64,000 nt of DNA, from the NCBI GenBank assembly GCA_963815355.1, contig CAWFGJ010000005.1, forward strand, positions 248,001 through 312,000, read 5' to 3'. Shown here piece after piece: positions 26,992 through 35,719 of the stretch. Positions within the stretch are counted from its first letter, which is position 1. Each line of letters begins with the position of its first letter. The notes beneath the pieces were generated by a model that was given only the letters and a program-made list of their open reading frames with translations, made no database searches and had not been told where the DNA came from. The stretch comes from JAPUEK01 sp963815355 (GTDB lineage: Bacteria > Pseudomonadota > Alphaproteobacteria > Rhodobacterales > Rhodobacteraceae). The position numbers and the translations under genes are program-made.

Positions 26992-27558
26992 ATGACAGTG
27001 GTTTCAAGAAGATCCCTTTTGGCGATGGGCGGGGCAGCGGTTCTGGCCGCCTGTGACGGGGGGATCACCGGCAACGGAATCGGCTCTCGTGGGTCATCAC
27101 AGATTGATGCCCGGGTCGATGCGACGCGGGATTATTTGTTCTCGCGCTATCCCGGAACGCAGGATCTGGCCGCCCGGGCGGCGGGGGTGCTGTATATGCC
27201 GTTGGTCACAGAAGCCGGGTTCGGCATCGGCGGCGGCTATGGGCGGGGCGCGTTGCGGCTAAACGGGGCGACGGTGGACTATTATTCCGCCACACGCGCC
27301 ACGGTTGGCTTCCAGATCGGCGCGCAGCAATACGCGCATGCGTTGTTCTTCATGACCGATGCGGCTTTGTCGACGTTCCGGCGCTCGTCCGGTTGGGCGG
27401 CGGGGGCGGATGTGCGCTATGCAACCCCGCAGGAAGGGGCGAGCCTTGGCAAGGAGACAACCGAGTTGGACCCGGTAATCGGTTTGGTCTTTGGCCAGCA
27501 AGGTTTGATTGCAGGCGCGACCTTGTCGGGCGTGAAATACAGCCGCATCATCCCCTGA
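26992..27558 (+). CDS. SYLF-domain (YSC84-type) lipoprotein
   Basis: 188-residue exported protein. The N-terminus has a twin-arginine-like signal with lipobox (SRRSLLAMGGAAVLAAC, Cys21), so it is likely a membrane lipoprotein. The rest is a SYLF/YSC84 domain: AAGVLYMPLVTEAGFGIGGGYGRG-like glycine-rich strand, followed by GFQIGAQQYAHALFFMT. In eukaryotes the domain binds phosphoinositides; the bacterial role is unclear, probably envelope or lipid related. Preceded by the site GGCAGGAGCGAG. Single gene, convergent with the dehydrogenase. Confidence 0.88.
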   Translation: MTVVSRRSLLAMGGAAVLAACDGGITGNGIGSRGSSQIDARVDATRDYLFSRYPGTQDLAARAAGVLYMPLVTEAGFGIGGGYGRGALRLNGATVDYYSATRATVGFQIGAQQYAHALFFMTDAALSTFRRSSGWAAGADVRYATPQEGASLGKETTELDPVIGLVFGQQGLIAGATLSGVKYSRIIP

Positions 27559-27568
27559 GGTTACTGTC

Positions 27569-27598
27569 GGGTCGGGCGGGGTTACCCGCGCCCGGCCC
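27569..27598. terminator. Hairpin between convergent genes
   Basis: GGGTCGGGCG (27569-27578) pairs with CGCCCGGCCC (27589-27598, one T-G pair) in the 65-base gap between the SYLF gene and the beta-hydroxyacid dehydrogenase. GC-rich, without a T-run; bidirectional termination is possible. Confidence 0.4.
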
Positions 27599-27623
27599 AC
27601 AACCCGGTTTGCCGTCGCTCGCG

Positions 27624-28487
27624 TCAGCGCAGGCGGCGGATCAGGCTTGACGTGTCGTGGCGCCCGCCGCCCATCAGCTGCACATCCTTGTAAAACTGAT
27701 CGACCAAGGCGGTCACGGGAAGCCGCGCGCCGATCTGGTCGGCAGTTTGTAGGCAGATGCCGAGGTCTTTGCGCATCCAATCCACGGCAAACCCATAGTC
27801 GAACTTGTCGGCCAGCATGGTTTTGTGGCGGTTGACCATTTGCCAGCTGCCCGCGGCACCCTGAGAGATTACCTCGACCACCGCTTCGCCATCGAGCCCT
27901 GCCTTTTCGCCAAAGGCCAAGGCTTCGGACAAGCCCTGCATCAGCCCGGCGATGCAGATCTGGTTCATCATTTTGGCCAGTTGCCCGGCCCCGCTGTCAC
28001 CAAGGCGGCGGCAGATGCGGGCGTAGGCGGCCATTACCGGCTCTGCGGCATCGTAATCGGCTTGTGTCCCGCCGCACATGATCGACAGGACACCATTTTC
28101 CGCCCCCGCCTGTCCGCCCGACACCGGGGCATCGACAAAGCCGAGGCCGTGCTCTGCGGCCGTCGCCGAAAGCGCGCGGGTCACTTGGGCGGAGACGGTG
28201 GTGTGATCGACGAAAACCGAGCCTTGGGCCATGCCGGCAAACGCGCCATCCGGGCCGAGGCAGACGGCGCGCAGGTCATCGTCATTGCCAACGCAGGCGA
28301 GGACGAAATCGGCGCCCTGAGCGGCTTGGCGCGGTGTATCGGCCGCCGCCCCACCGTGTTGAGACACCCAAGCCACCGCTTTGGCGCGGGTTCGGTTATA
28401 GACGGTCACCGAATGACCTTTGGCGGCCAAATGGCCTGCCATCGGAAATCCCATTACGCCAAGGCCAAGGAATGCAAGTTTCGCCAT
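27624..28487 (-). CDS. NAD(P)-dependent beta-hydroxyacid dehydrogenase
   Basis: 287-residue member of the 3-hydroxyisobutyrate dehydrogenase / tartronate semialdehyde reductase family. The cofactor site FLGLGVMGFPMAGHL opens the protein, the substrate motif DAPVSGGQAGAENG is at about residues 119-132, and the catalytic lysine is in GAGQLAKMMNQ near 170. Substrate could be 3-hydroxyisobutyrate (valine breakdown) or glycerate-type acids; no valine-pathway genes lie beside it to decide. Divergent from the penicillin-acylase gene. Confidence 0.9.
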   Translation of the reverse strand: MAKLAFLGLGVMGFPMAGHLAAKGHSVTVYNRTRAKAVAWVSQHGGAAADTPRQAAQGADFVLACVGNDDDLRAVCLGPDGAFAGMAQGSVFVDHTTVSAQVTRALSATAAEHGLGFVDAPVSGGQAGAENGVLSIMCGGTQADYDAAEPVMAAYARICRRLGDSGAGQLAKMMNQICIAGLMQGLSEALAFGEKAGLDGEAVVEVISQGAAGSWQMVNRHKTMLADKFDYGFAVDWMRKDLGICLQTADQIGARLPVTALVDQFYKDVQLMGGGRHDTSSLIRRLR

Positions 28488-28608
28488 GCCGCTTACTCCA
28501 ACTGCTGGGCTGCCCGGCCAATTGCCGCTGCTTCGGCTTTGGACTAGGAAGGCAGAAGCCCGGCTGCGTCAACCGGGCCTTGATGCTGTTGCCCAAAGGA
28601 CTGCCCCG

Positions 28609-31083
28609 ATGATCCTCGCTTTTCGCTGGCTTTTGCGCGCCCTGACCGGGTTGATCGTTTTGGGCCTGATTGCCGTGGCGCTGGCCTATTACGTGCTGGG
28701 CAGGTCGCTGCCCGACTACAACGAGGATTTCACCTTGCAGGGCCTCTCGGCCCCGGTTGAGATCGTGCGTAACAACGCGAACGTCCCGCATATCTTTGGA
28801 AAAACCGAAGCGGATGTGTTCTTTGCGTTGGGTTTTGTGCATGCGCAGGATCGGTTGTGGCAGATGACGATGCTGCGCCGGACGGCGCAGGGGCGGCTTT
28901 CAGAGATATTTGGCACACGGACGGTCAAGATTGATGAGCTGCTGCGGCGGCTGGATCTTTACACGCTGGCCCAGCAATCGGTGGCCGCACAGGATGATCG
29001 GACCAAAGCGGCATTGGAAGCCTATTCGGCGGGGGTCAACGCGTGGATCGGGCAGGTCAACACCGGCGCGCGTGGCCGTGGTGCGCCAGAGTTCTTCTTT
29101 TTCTCCAATGAGATCGCCGCTTGGTCGCCTGCCGATAGCATTTCGATCATCAAGCTGATGGCGCTGCAATTGTCATCGCAGATGGAAAGCGAAGTGCAGC
29201 GGGCGGGATTGTCTCTGATCCTGCCGGCGGCGCGGTTGGCGGATTTGCTGCCGGATGACAACTCGGAGGGGATTGCGGCCCTGCCCGACTATGCCAGCCT
29301 GATGCCCGGAGATTTTCCGCAGCCGGCCAAGACGCAGATGGCCTATATCGACAACCCGTTGTCGCCGTTTCGTTCGGCGGCATTTGCGGGGGCTTCCAAC
29401 GCTTGGGCTGCGATGCCGGGGCGATCGGCGGCGGGGGGCAGTTTGCTGGCCAATGACCCGCATCTGGGGCTGACAGCGCCGTCGATCTGGTATCTGGCGC
29501 GGCTGGAGTTGCCGTCGGGCGGTGTGATCGGCGGGACGATTCCGGGGATGCCGCTGGTTCTGGTGGGGCGGTCGGACAAGCTGGGTTGGGGGCTGACCTC
29601 TTCCTACCTTGATGATCAGGATGTGGTGATCGAACGGATCAACCCGGAAAACCCGGAACAATATCTGACACCTGAGGGGCCAAAGCCCTTTACCACCCGC
29701 CGCACCATCATCACGATCAAGGATGCCGAGCCGATCACCATCACGCAGCGCTGGTCGGAGAGTGGGCCGATCTTGCCGGGTTCGCATTACGATCTGGCCT
29801 CTGTCACCCCGGCGGGGCATGTGGCCGCGCTGGAGTGGACGGCCCTGTCTGGGGCAGACACCTCTATGATGGGGGGGCTGCGGTTGATGACCGCGGGCTC
29901 TGTCGCCGAAGCCATTGACGCGGGTTCATTGTTCGTGGCCCCGTCACAGAACCTGATGCTGGCCGATGAGGCGGGTATTGCGTTGCAGACGGTCGGTGCC
30001 ATGCCCGCGCGCGATATCAGCCATCGCACCCAAGGGCGGATGCCCGCACCGGGATGGGAGGGCAAGAACCGCTGGATCGGCACCCTGCCCTACACAGACA
30101 ACCCGCGCTTTGTGAACCCGGCCAGCGGGATTCTGGGCAATACCAACAACAAGACCGTCAATCGGCCCTTTCCGAACCATGTCAGCTTTGACTGGGGCGA
30201 CACGCAGCGGATTCAGCGTTGGCTGGCGTTGATGAAGACGCGCGGGGTGCACACGAGGGATAGCTTCATCGAGGCGCAGTTGGACACGGTCTCCCCAACC
30301 GCGCGCGAGTTGCTGCCGCTGATCGGGGCGGATCTGTGGTTCACCGGTGAGCCCGCCGCCGAAGGCACGCCAGAGCGGATGCGCCAGACCGCCTTGGGCC
30401 TTTTGGCTGAGTGGAACGGCGAGATGAACGAACATCTGCCAGAGCCGCTGATCGCCGAGGCGTGGCTGCGCGCCTTGCAGGACCGTTTGACGCGCGATGA
30501 GATTGGCCCCTTGGCCGATCAGTTCACCCACCCGCAGCCCGATTTCATCGAGCGCGTCTATCGCAATGTCGGTGGCGCGTCGGTCTGGTGTGACGTGGTG
30601 CAATCGGCGGCGGTTGAGACCTGCACCGACATTGCCCGGATCGCGCTGGACGAGGCCTTGCTGACCCTGTCGGAAACCTATGGCCCGAACGTGGAAAGCT
30701 GGCGTTGGGGCGACGCGCATCAGGCCGCGCATGACCATCCGGTCTTGGGTGAGGTGCCGGTGTTGCGCTACTTCGTCAACATCCGGCAATCGACTTCGGG
30801 CGGGGATACCACGCTGATGCGCGGCCGGACCAAGGGGACGGGCGAGAACCCCTATCTTAACGTCCACGCCGGGGCCTATCGCGGGGTCTATGACTTTGCC
30901 GACCCGGATTCGTCGGTGTTCATCATTTCAACCGGGCAATCGGGCCATCCTTTGTCGCGCTTTTACGATGACTTGTCCGATCTGTGGCGGCGCGGAGAGT
31001 ATATTCCGATGTCACTGGATGCCGAGCTGGCACGGGCTGCGGCCGTGGGGATCACGCATTTGACGCCACAAGTGGTAAATTAA
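28609..31083 (+). CDS. Penicillin acylase family (Ntn hydrolase)
   Basis: 824-residue envelope amidase of the penicillin G acylase / AHL acylase / cephalosporin acylase family. An N-terminal membrane anchor or signal (about residues 5-30) is followed by the alpha part (VEIVRNNANVPHIFGKTEADVFFALG) and, after self-cleavage, the beta chain that begins at Ser263 in AGASNAWAAMPG. The catalytic pattern NDPHLGL and NNKT (Asn for the oxyanion hole) follow. ATG 28609 has AAAGGA 8 bases upstream; an earlier ATG at 28420 would overlap the divergent gene. True substrate unknown: homoserine lactones, other N-acyl amides or glutaryl groups are all possible. Confidence 0.92.
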   Translation: MILAFRWLLRALTGLIVLGLIAVALAYYVLGRSLPDYNEDFTLQGLSAPVEIVRNNANVPHIFGKTEADVFFALGFVHAQDRLWQMTMLRRTAQGRLSEIFGTRTVKIDELLRRLDLYTLAQQSVAAQDDRTKAALEAYSAGVNAWIGQVNTGARGRGAPEFFFFSNEIAAWSPADSISIIKLMALQLSSQMESEVQRAGLSLILPAARLADLLPDDNSEGIAALPDYASLMPGDFPQPAKTQMAYIDNPLSPFRSAAFAGASNAWAAMPGRSAAGGSLLANDPHLGLTAPSIWYLARLELPSGGVIGGTIPGMPLVLVGRSDKLGWGLTSSYLDDQDVVIERINPENPEQYLTPEGPKPFTTRRTIITIKDAEPITITQRWSESGPILPGSHYDLASVTPAGHVAALEWTALSGADTSMMGGLRLMTAGSVAEAIDAGSLFVAPSQNLMLADEAGIALQTVGAMPARDISHRTQGRMPAPGWEGKNRWIGTLPYTDNPRFVNPASGILGNTNNKTVNRPFPNHVSFDWGDTQRIQRWLALMKTRGVHTRDSFIEAQLDTVSPTARELLPLIGADLWFTGEPAAEGTPERMRQTALGLLAEWNGEMNEHLPEPLIAEAWLRALQDRLTRDEIGPLADQFTHPQPDFIERVYRNVGGASVWCDVVQSAAVETCTDIARIALDEALLTLSETYGPNVESWRWGDAHQAAHDHPVLGEVPVLRYFVNIRQSTSGGDTTLMRGRTKGTGENPYLNVHAGAYRGVYDFADPDSSVFIISTGQSGHPLSRFYDDLSDLWRRGEYIPMSLDAELARAAAVGITHLTPQVVN

Positions 31084-31166
31084 GGACGGATTGACAGAAG
31101 GGGCGGCAGGGCGGACACTTTTGCCATTAGCAGACCTCTTCTCGTCATTTCATTCAGGATTTCGCC

Positions 31167-31679
31167 ATGCAGTACGAAGTTCCCGGCGTGACTCTGTTCA
31201 CGCAAGACAAAGACAATGCTTGCTGGTTTGCCTCGGCCATGATGCTTTTGAACTGGGCCGAGCGGTATCGGCCACCCAACCCTCTTTTGGGGATAAACCA
31301 GTGCAGCGCGATCGATCAGGAAACCATCGCGCTTTACAAGGCCAACAACGGCATCCTGAACCCTCAGATCATTCCCTTGGCAAAAAGGCTGGGGCTGAAG
31401 CCGGTGCCGCCCATGTCCCCCTCGGTCGAAGGCTTGCGTAACTGGCTGATGAGTTGGGGCCCGCTTTGGACCAATGGGGTGCGCCATATCGTGGTTATCG
31501 CGGGCATTCGCGGTGACGAAACCGTTGGCTATGAGGTCAAGGTCTACGACCCGTGGCCCGGCAATGGCGTGACGTGGCGCAGTTTGGCGGGGTGGTATAC
31601 TGGCTTTAACCCCGGCCCGAACGGGGCCAGTTCGCGCGATACCGGCAAGGATGTGGAGGCCGTCTTTCTGCACGCCTGA
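31167..31679 (+). CDS. Papain-like cysteine protease (C70/AvrRpt2-like)
   Basis: 170-residue protein without signal peptide whose layout is that of a small papain-fold protease. Cys19 lies in KDNACWFASAMMLLNW, His107 in GVRHIVVIAGIRG and Asp128 in VYDPWPGNGV; this order matches AvrRpt2-type (peptidase C70) enzymes, as does the Trp next to the catalytic Cys. Only a few more residues are conserved, so the family call is by motif. It starts 84 bases after the penicillin-acylase gene and ends six bases before the convergent peptidase gene. Target and location are unknown; see findings. Confidence 0.8.
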   Translation: MQYEVPGVTLFTQDKDNACWFASAMMLLNWAERYRPPNPLLGINQCSAIDQETIALYKANNGILNPQIIPLAKRLGLKPVPPMSPSVEGLRNWLMSWGPLWTNGVRHIVVIAGIRGDETVGYEVKVYDPWPGNGVTWRSLAGWYTGFNPGPNGASSRDTGKDVEAVFLHA

Positions 31680-31685
31680 GCCGCG

Positions 31686-32483
31686 TCAGGTGACGTAGTT
31701 CAGCATCCGAAGCACATCCATGTAATCGCCCGTCTCCATCCTGATGGTGCGGTTGCCGATGTGGCGTGCGCCGGGATAATGCTGGTGGCGGGTTGCAAGG
31801 TTGGGATCGGCATAGGTGATTTCCAACGCATGCGGCCCGGCAAGCGGCAAAGGTGCGATCTTTTTCAAGCCTTTAAGCGCTGCGGTCACGCCAATGCGGA
31901 TCGCATCGCGCGCGCCTGCTGGTGAAAGGGTGACGGTGGATTGCCCCGATCCCGCCTTGACAGCGCAGCGGTGAATGGCGGGATCGGTGACGCGCACCTC
32001 TTCCATCAGCCCTGCGTCACCGCTGACAAAGACCACCGGCACGCCCACCATTGCGGCGGCCAGCGCATGGATCAGGAACTCGGACGCGCGCGCGCCGTTC
32101 AAGCGGATTTCGGCTGCTGCCAATGAAAGCGTATGGGCGAGTGCATTGGCCTCGGACCCGGCAGAGGCGTGGTAGCCGATCATCAGCACCGCATCAAAGC
32201 TGGCGTCGAGTTCCTGCACCATGCAGAACGGATGCCCGGCCCAGGATCGCACCAGCCGTACATCCGGCGGCAGACGGTCAAGGATCAGGTTGCGGCCTGT
32301 GGAATGGGCGTCTTTCAACAAGATCTCTTTGGCCCCGGCGGCCTTGGCCCCCTCAATCGCGGCCAGGGCCTCGGCGGTCATGATCTCGCGGAATTCCGCA
32401 TAGTCAGGGTGGTTTTTCTCGGCCTCATCCCAATGGGTGATGCCGGCACAGCCTTCGATATCGACGCTGATGAACACCTTCAC
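31686..32483 (-). CDS. M55 family D-aminopeptidase (DppA-like)
   Basis: 265-residue metallopeptidase of the DppA family, which removes D-amino acids from the N-terminus of D-peptides. Zinc ligand residues match: Asp8 and Glu10 in SVDIEGCAG, His60 in LLKDAHSTGR, His105 in MIGYHASAGS, and a Glu near 135; His117 in ALAHTLS may be the nucleophile region. The GTG start at 32483 is decided by AGGAGG seven bases upstream (before TATAGCT); an in-frame ATG further upstream would run back into hflX. It is the last gene of the ntr-trk-hfq run and may recycle cell-wall peptides. Confidence 0.92.
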   Translation of the reverse strand: MKVFISVDIEGCAGITHWDEAEKNHPDYAEFREIMTAEALAAIEGAKAAGAKEILLKDAHSTGRNLILDRLPPDVRLVRSWAGHPFCMVQELDASFDAVLMIGYHASAGSEANALAHTLSLAAAEIRLNGARASEFLIHALAAAMVGVPVVFVSGDAGLMEEVRVTDPAIHRCAVKAGSGQSTVTLSPAGARDAIRIGVTAALKGLKKIAPLPLAGPHALEITYADPNLATRHQHYPGARHIGNRTIRMETGDYMDVLRMLNYVT

Positions 32484-32485
32484 AG

Positions 32486-33829
32486 CTATACCTCCTGAAA
32501 GCGTGTCTCCTGCCGCGGGGTCCAGAAGACGGTGATCTTCCAACCATCTTCTTCTTGTCTTTCTTCGGTCACCACGGCCTCTGCGTGCAGCCATGCCCGC
32601 CGCTTGCCTTCGGCAAAGCCAAGGTGCAGCTCGGTCGCGGTCTTTTGTTCTTCAAAGGTGGCCGAGATGTCGGCCAAAAGGCGGTCGATCCCCTCACCCG
32701 TCAGGGCCGAGACCGGGTAGACGCCGGTCCTGTTCTGCGCCTGCACCTCCAGCAAGTCCCGCGCCGAGGCGGGCACCAGATCCAGCTTGTTCCAGACTTC
32801 CAGTTGCGGGACGGCCCGGTTCACGCCGAGGGAGGTCAGGATGTCGTCAACATCCGCCGCTTGCTCGGCCAACTCTGGGTGGCTGATGTCCCGGACGTGC
32901 AGGATCAGATCCGCCTCCAGCACCTCTTCCAGCGTGGCGCGGAAGGCGGCGACCAGTTGCGTTGGCAGGTCGGAAATAAAGCCCACCGTGTCCGAGGCGA
33001 TGATCTTGCGCCCCGATGGCAGCACCACACCGCGCATCGTGGGGTCCAGTGTGGCAAAGAGCATATCTTTGGCCAGCACCTCTGCCCCGGTCATGCGGTT
33101 GAACAGTGTGGATTTGCCCGCGTTGGTGTAGCCAACCAGAGCCACCACCGGAAACGGCACCTTGCGGCGTGAGGCCCGGTGCAACTCGCGCGTCTTTACC
33201 ACCCGGTCCAGCTGGCGTTTCAGGCGAATCACCTGATCGTCAATCGCGCGGCGGTCGGCTTCCAACTGCGTCTCGCCGGGGCCGCCGACAAAACCAAAGC
33301 CACCGCGTTGGCGTTCAAGGTGGGTCCAGGCGCGCACCAGTCGGGTGCGTTGATAGGACAGCGCCGCCAACTCCACCTGCAACACGCCTTCCCGCGTGCG
33401 GGCGCGGTCGGCAAAAATCTCAAGGATCAGGCCGGTTCGGTCCAGAAGCTTGACGCCCCATTCCTTTTCCAGATTGCGCTGCTGCACCGGAGAGACCGGG
33501 CCATCGACGAGCACAAGGCCGATCTCCAGCGCCTTCATGCGCGCGGCCAACTCCTCTACCTTGCCAGAGCCGAACAGCATGCCCGGATGTAGGCGTGGCA
33601 GGCGCACGACCTCGGCCCCCAAAACCTCCAACCCCGGCAGGGCGGCGGCAAGGCTGACCGCTTCGGCCAGCCCATGCTCCGGCAGCCGCCGGGTCTTGGC
33701 GCTTTTGAGATCGGGATGCAGGACATAGGCGCGGGTCAGTGCGGCTGCGGTGTCATGCGAGGCGGGCCTGCGGTCGTGAAACAGCGGCGCGTCATCGTCA
33801 TGTTCGTCGTCAGGAAGGTCGGGGTTCAG
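32486..33829 (-). CDS. hflX: HflX, ribosome-associated GTPase (apparent CTG start)
   Basis: HflX splits stalled 70S ribosomes under stress. The N-terminal HflX domain (LHPGMLFGSGKVEEL, DGPVSPVQQRNLEK), coiled linker (THLERQRGGFGFVGGPGE) and Ras-like GTPase (GYTNAGKSTLFN, DTVGFISDLP, NKLD) are all intact. Conserved residues (AYVLHPDLKSAKTRR) lie upstream of the only ATG/GTG/TTG (TTG 33631), and no ordinary start precedes them. The open frame reaches CTG at 33829-33827, which overlaps the hfq stop as CTGA and has GAGG seven bases upstream. A CTG start giving 447 residues is therefore the best reading; sequence error is the alternative. Confidence 0.88.
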   Translation of the reverse strand: MNPDLPDDEHDDDAPLFHDRRPASHDTAAALTRAYVLHPDLKSAKTRRLPEHGLAEAVSLAAALPGLEVLGAEVVRLPRLHPGMLFGSGKVEELAARMKALEIGLVLVDGPVSPVQQRNLEKEWGVKLLDRTGLILEIFADRARTREGVLQVELAALSYQRTRLVRAWTHLERQRGGFGFVGGPGETQLEADRRAIDDQVIRLKRQLDRVVKTRELHRASRRKVPFPVVALVGYTNAGKSTLFNRMTGAEVLAKDMLFATLDPTMRGVVLPSGRKIIASDTVGFISDLPTQLVAAFRATLEEVLEADLILHVRDISHPELAEQAADVDDILTSLGVNRAVPQLEVWNKLDLVPASARDLLEVQAQNRTGVYPVSALTGEGIDRLLADISATFEEQKTATELHLGFAEGKRRAWLHAEAVVTEERQEEDGWKITVFWTPRQETRFQEV

Positions 33830-34059
33830 TCTTCGCCCTCGTACAGGTTGATGGGGCCACCCGGCATGATGGTGGAAATCGCATGCTTGTAAACAAGCTG
33901 CGACTGTCCATCACGGCGCAGGAGCACACAGAAGTTGTCGAACCAAGTGATCACACCCTGAAGTTTGACGCCATTGATCAGGAAAATGGTGACCGGAAGC
34001 TTGGACTTCCGGACATGATTCAGAAATGCGTCCTGCAAATTTTGTTTGTCGGCGGCCAT
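33826..34059 (-). CDS. hfq: Hfq, RNA chaperone
   Basis: 77-residue Sm-like RNA chaperone that matches small RNAs with mRNAs. Sm1 (NHVRKSKLPVTIFLINGVKL) and Sm2 (QLVYKHAISTIMPG) are complete; the protein is short, as usual in alphaproteobacteria, ending NLYEGED. The YKHA residues in Sm2 correspond to the poly(U)-binding KH motif. It lies 133 bases after trkH and overlaps hflX by the shared CTGA. Confidence 0.97.
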   Translation of the reverse strand: MAADKQNLQDAFLNHVRKSKLPVTIFLINGVKLQGVITWFDNFCVLLRRDGQSQLVYKHAISTIMPGGPINLYEGED

Positions 34060-34192
34060 TGGCTTCTTGTCCTTGTTGTCAGTCGCGCAATCGGAGCCGC
34101 CCTTTCGGCCCCCTGTGTGAAAGTATTGCGTCTAAATCGACGGGTTTCCAGCCCAAAAACAGCGATTTAACCGCCGTTGTATCCCCGCGGTC

Positions 34193-35710
34193 TCAGCTTC
34201 GCCAACTGCCAGGGGCCAGAAGCGCCAGAATCGCCAGTGTTTCCATGCGGCCAACGATCATCGCGGCCCCGAGGATCACGCGCGTCGGCTCATTCAGGGC
34301 GGCGTATTCGATGGGCATGCCTGCGACCTGATGCGCCAGCGCGCCCGCATTGGTCAGCGCGGCAAGGCTGAGCACAAGGGCGGTATCAAAATCCTCGCCC
34401 GCGAGGGTCAGCGCCGCCATCACCGCCGCAATCGCCAGCGAAAAAGTCAGGAAAAAGATCCACGCCATCGCCGCGCCGCCTTTGGCGACATTGCCCATCG
34501 TCGACACCGACCGAGGCACGACACTGGGGTGGATCAGGCGGTCAAGCTCGTGGATGTTGTGGCGGATCAGCACATGCATCCGCAGCAGCTTTACCCCGCC
34601 CGCCGTGGTGGCAATGCCGCCGCCCATCACCGCCAGCCCCCAAAGCGCAAGCCCTGCCCGGCCAAGACCCGACCAGTCCTCTGCCGCGCGCCAATAGGCG
34701 GATTCAAAGCCGGTCGTGGTCAGGAACGACATGGTCATGAACAGCCCCCCCCACCCGGCCTGCAATGCCGCAAGGAAGTCTGTCGCATGGCCCGCCTGCG
34801 CGGCCGCAATCCAGTGGCGCAGCAAGAACACCGACGACACGCACAGCAAGATGACCAGTGCCAGCCGCAGTTCGGGATCGCGGGCAAGCTTTTGGTCGCG
34901 CTGCATGCCGATGGCATGCAGCAAGGGGCGGCGGCTAAGTGCCGGGATCAGGAACAGAAAGATCAAAACCTCGGCCAGCCACCCTGCCCGTCCCTCGGCC
35001 AGCCCACCGATGGGTGACAGACCCGAGGTGGAGAGCGTCCCCATCGCATGGCACAGCGCGGTCAGATTGTCCTCACCGGCAAGGATAAGGCCGAGCCAGA
35101 GCAGCAACGTCATGCCGCCATAGACCGGCAGCACCAGCAGCGCAAAACGCAGCATCCGCACGCCCGGGTCCGCGACCTGGATCACCTGAGACGCCCCCTG
35201 CGCGCCCCGGCCCGGCGTGCGCCCGGTCATCACCTCGGCCCCGCCAAGGTTCAGCGGTGCCAGCACCGACATCGCCATCACAACCGTAAAGAACCCGCCC
35301 ATCCAGCCCACTTGCGCCCGCCACAGATGCAGCGTCGGTGGCAATTCCCAAGGCGCGAACATCGGCGCGCCCGTGGTGGTCATGGCCGAGAGCATCTCAA
35401 ACCACACATCCGAAAAACGGTGCCCGCCCGCCCCCGGTTGCATCATCGGCAGGGCCAGCACGCAGGGCAGCAGCAAGTAGGCACCGGCCAAGGCAATCAG
35501 ATGGCTGCGCGCCGCATTGCGGGGCCGGTAACGTGAGGTGGCAATGCCAAGCAAAACCACAAAGAACAGCAAAAACAGCAGGCTATATAGAAAAGATCGC
35601 GCAAGCGCGTGGCTGCCGCTGACCACCGCATGGCCCCAGGGCAGCAGCATCGACAGCGCCGCAATGCCCATAAGGACCACCAGAACCGGCAGATTGGACA
35701 GGCGGCGCAC
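34193..35710 (-). CDS. trkH: TrkH family potassium uptake protein
   Basis: 505-residue potassium channel-like subunit of the Trk system in the inner membrane. The four pore-helix/selectivity-filter segments are visible as AMTTTGAPMFAP, LSTSGLSPIGG, LTTTGFESAYW and ALTNAGALAHQ, each between hydrophobic helices; the last filter has AGA instead of TGF, normal for repeat four. It is nine bases after trkA (same direction), so the RCK subunit and the pore are made together. The next gene downstream is hfq. Confidence 0.95.
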   Translation of the reverse strand: MRRLSNLPVLVVLMGIAALSMLLPWGHAVVSGSHALARSFLYSLLFLLFFVVLLGIATSRYRPRNAARSHLIALAGAYLLLPCVLALPMMQPGAGGHRFSDVWFEMLSAMTTTGAPMFAPWELPPTLHLWRAQVGWMGGFFTVVMAMSVLAPLNLGGAEVMTGRTPGRGAQGASQVIQVADPGVRMLRFALLVLPVYGGMTLLLWLGLILAGEDNLTALCHAMGTLSTSGLSPIGGLAEGRAGWLAEVLIFLFLIPALSRRPLLHAIGMQRDQKLARDPELRLALVILLCVSSVFLLRHWIAAAQAGHATDFLAALQAGWGGLFMTMSFLTTTGFESAYWRAAEDWSGLGRAGLALWGLAVMGGGIATTAGGVKLLRMHVLIRHNIHELDRLIHPSVVPRSVSTMGNVAKGGAAMAWIFFLTFSLAIAAVMAALTLAGEDFDTALVLSLAALTNAGALAHQVAGMPIEYAALNEPTRVILGAAMIVGRMETLAILALLAPGSWRS

Positions 35711-35719
35711 CGGGCGACC

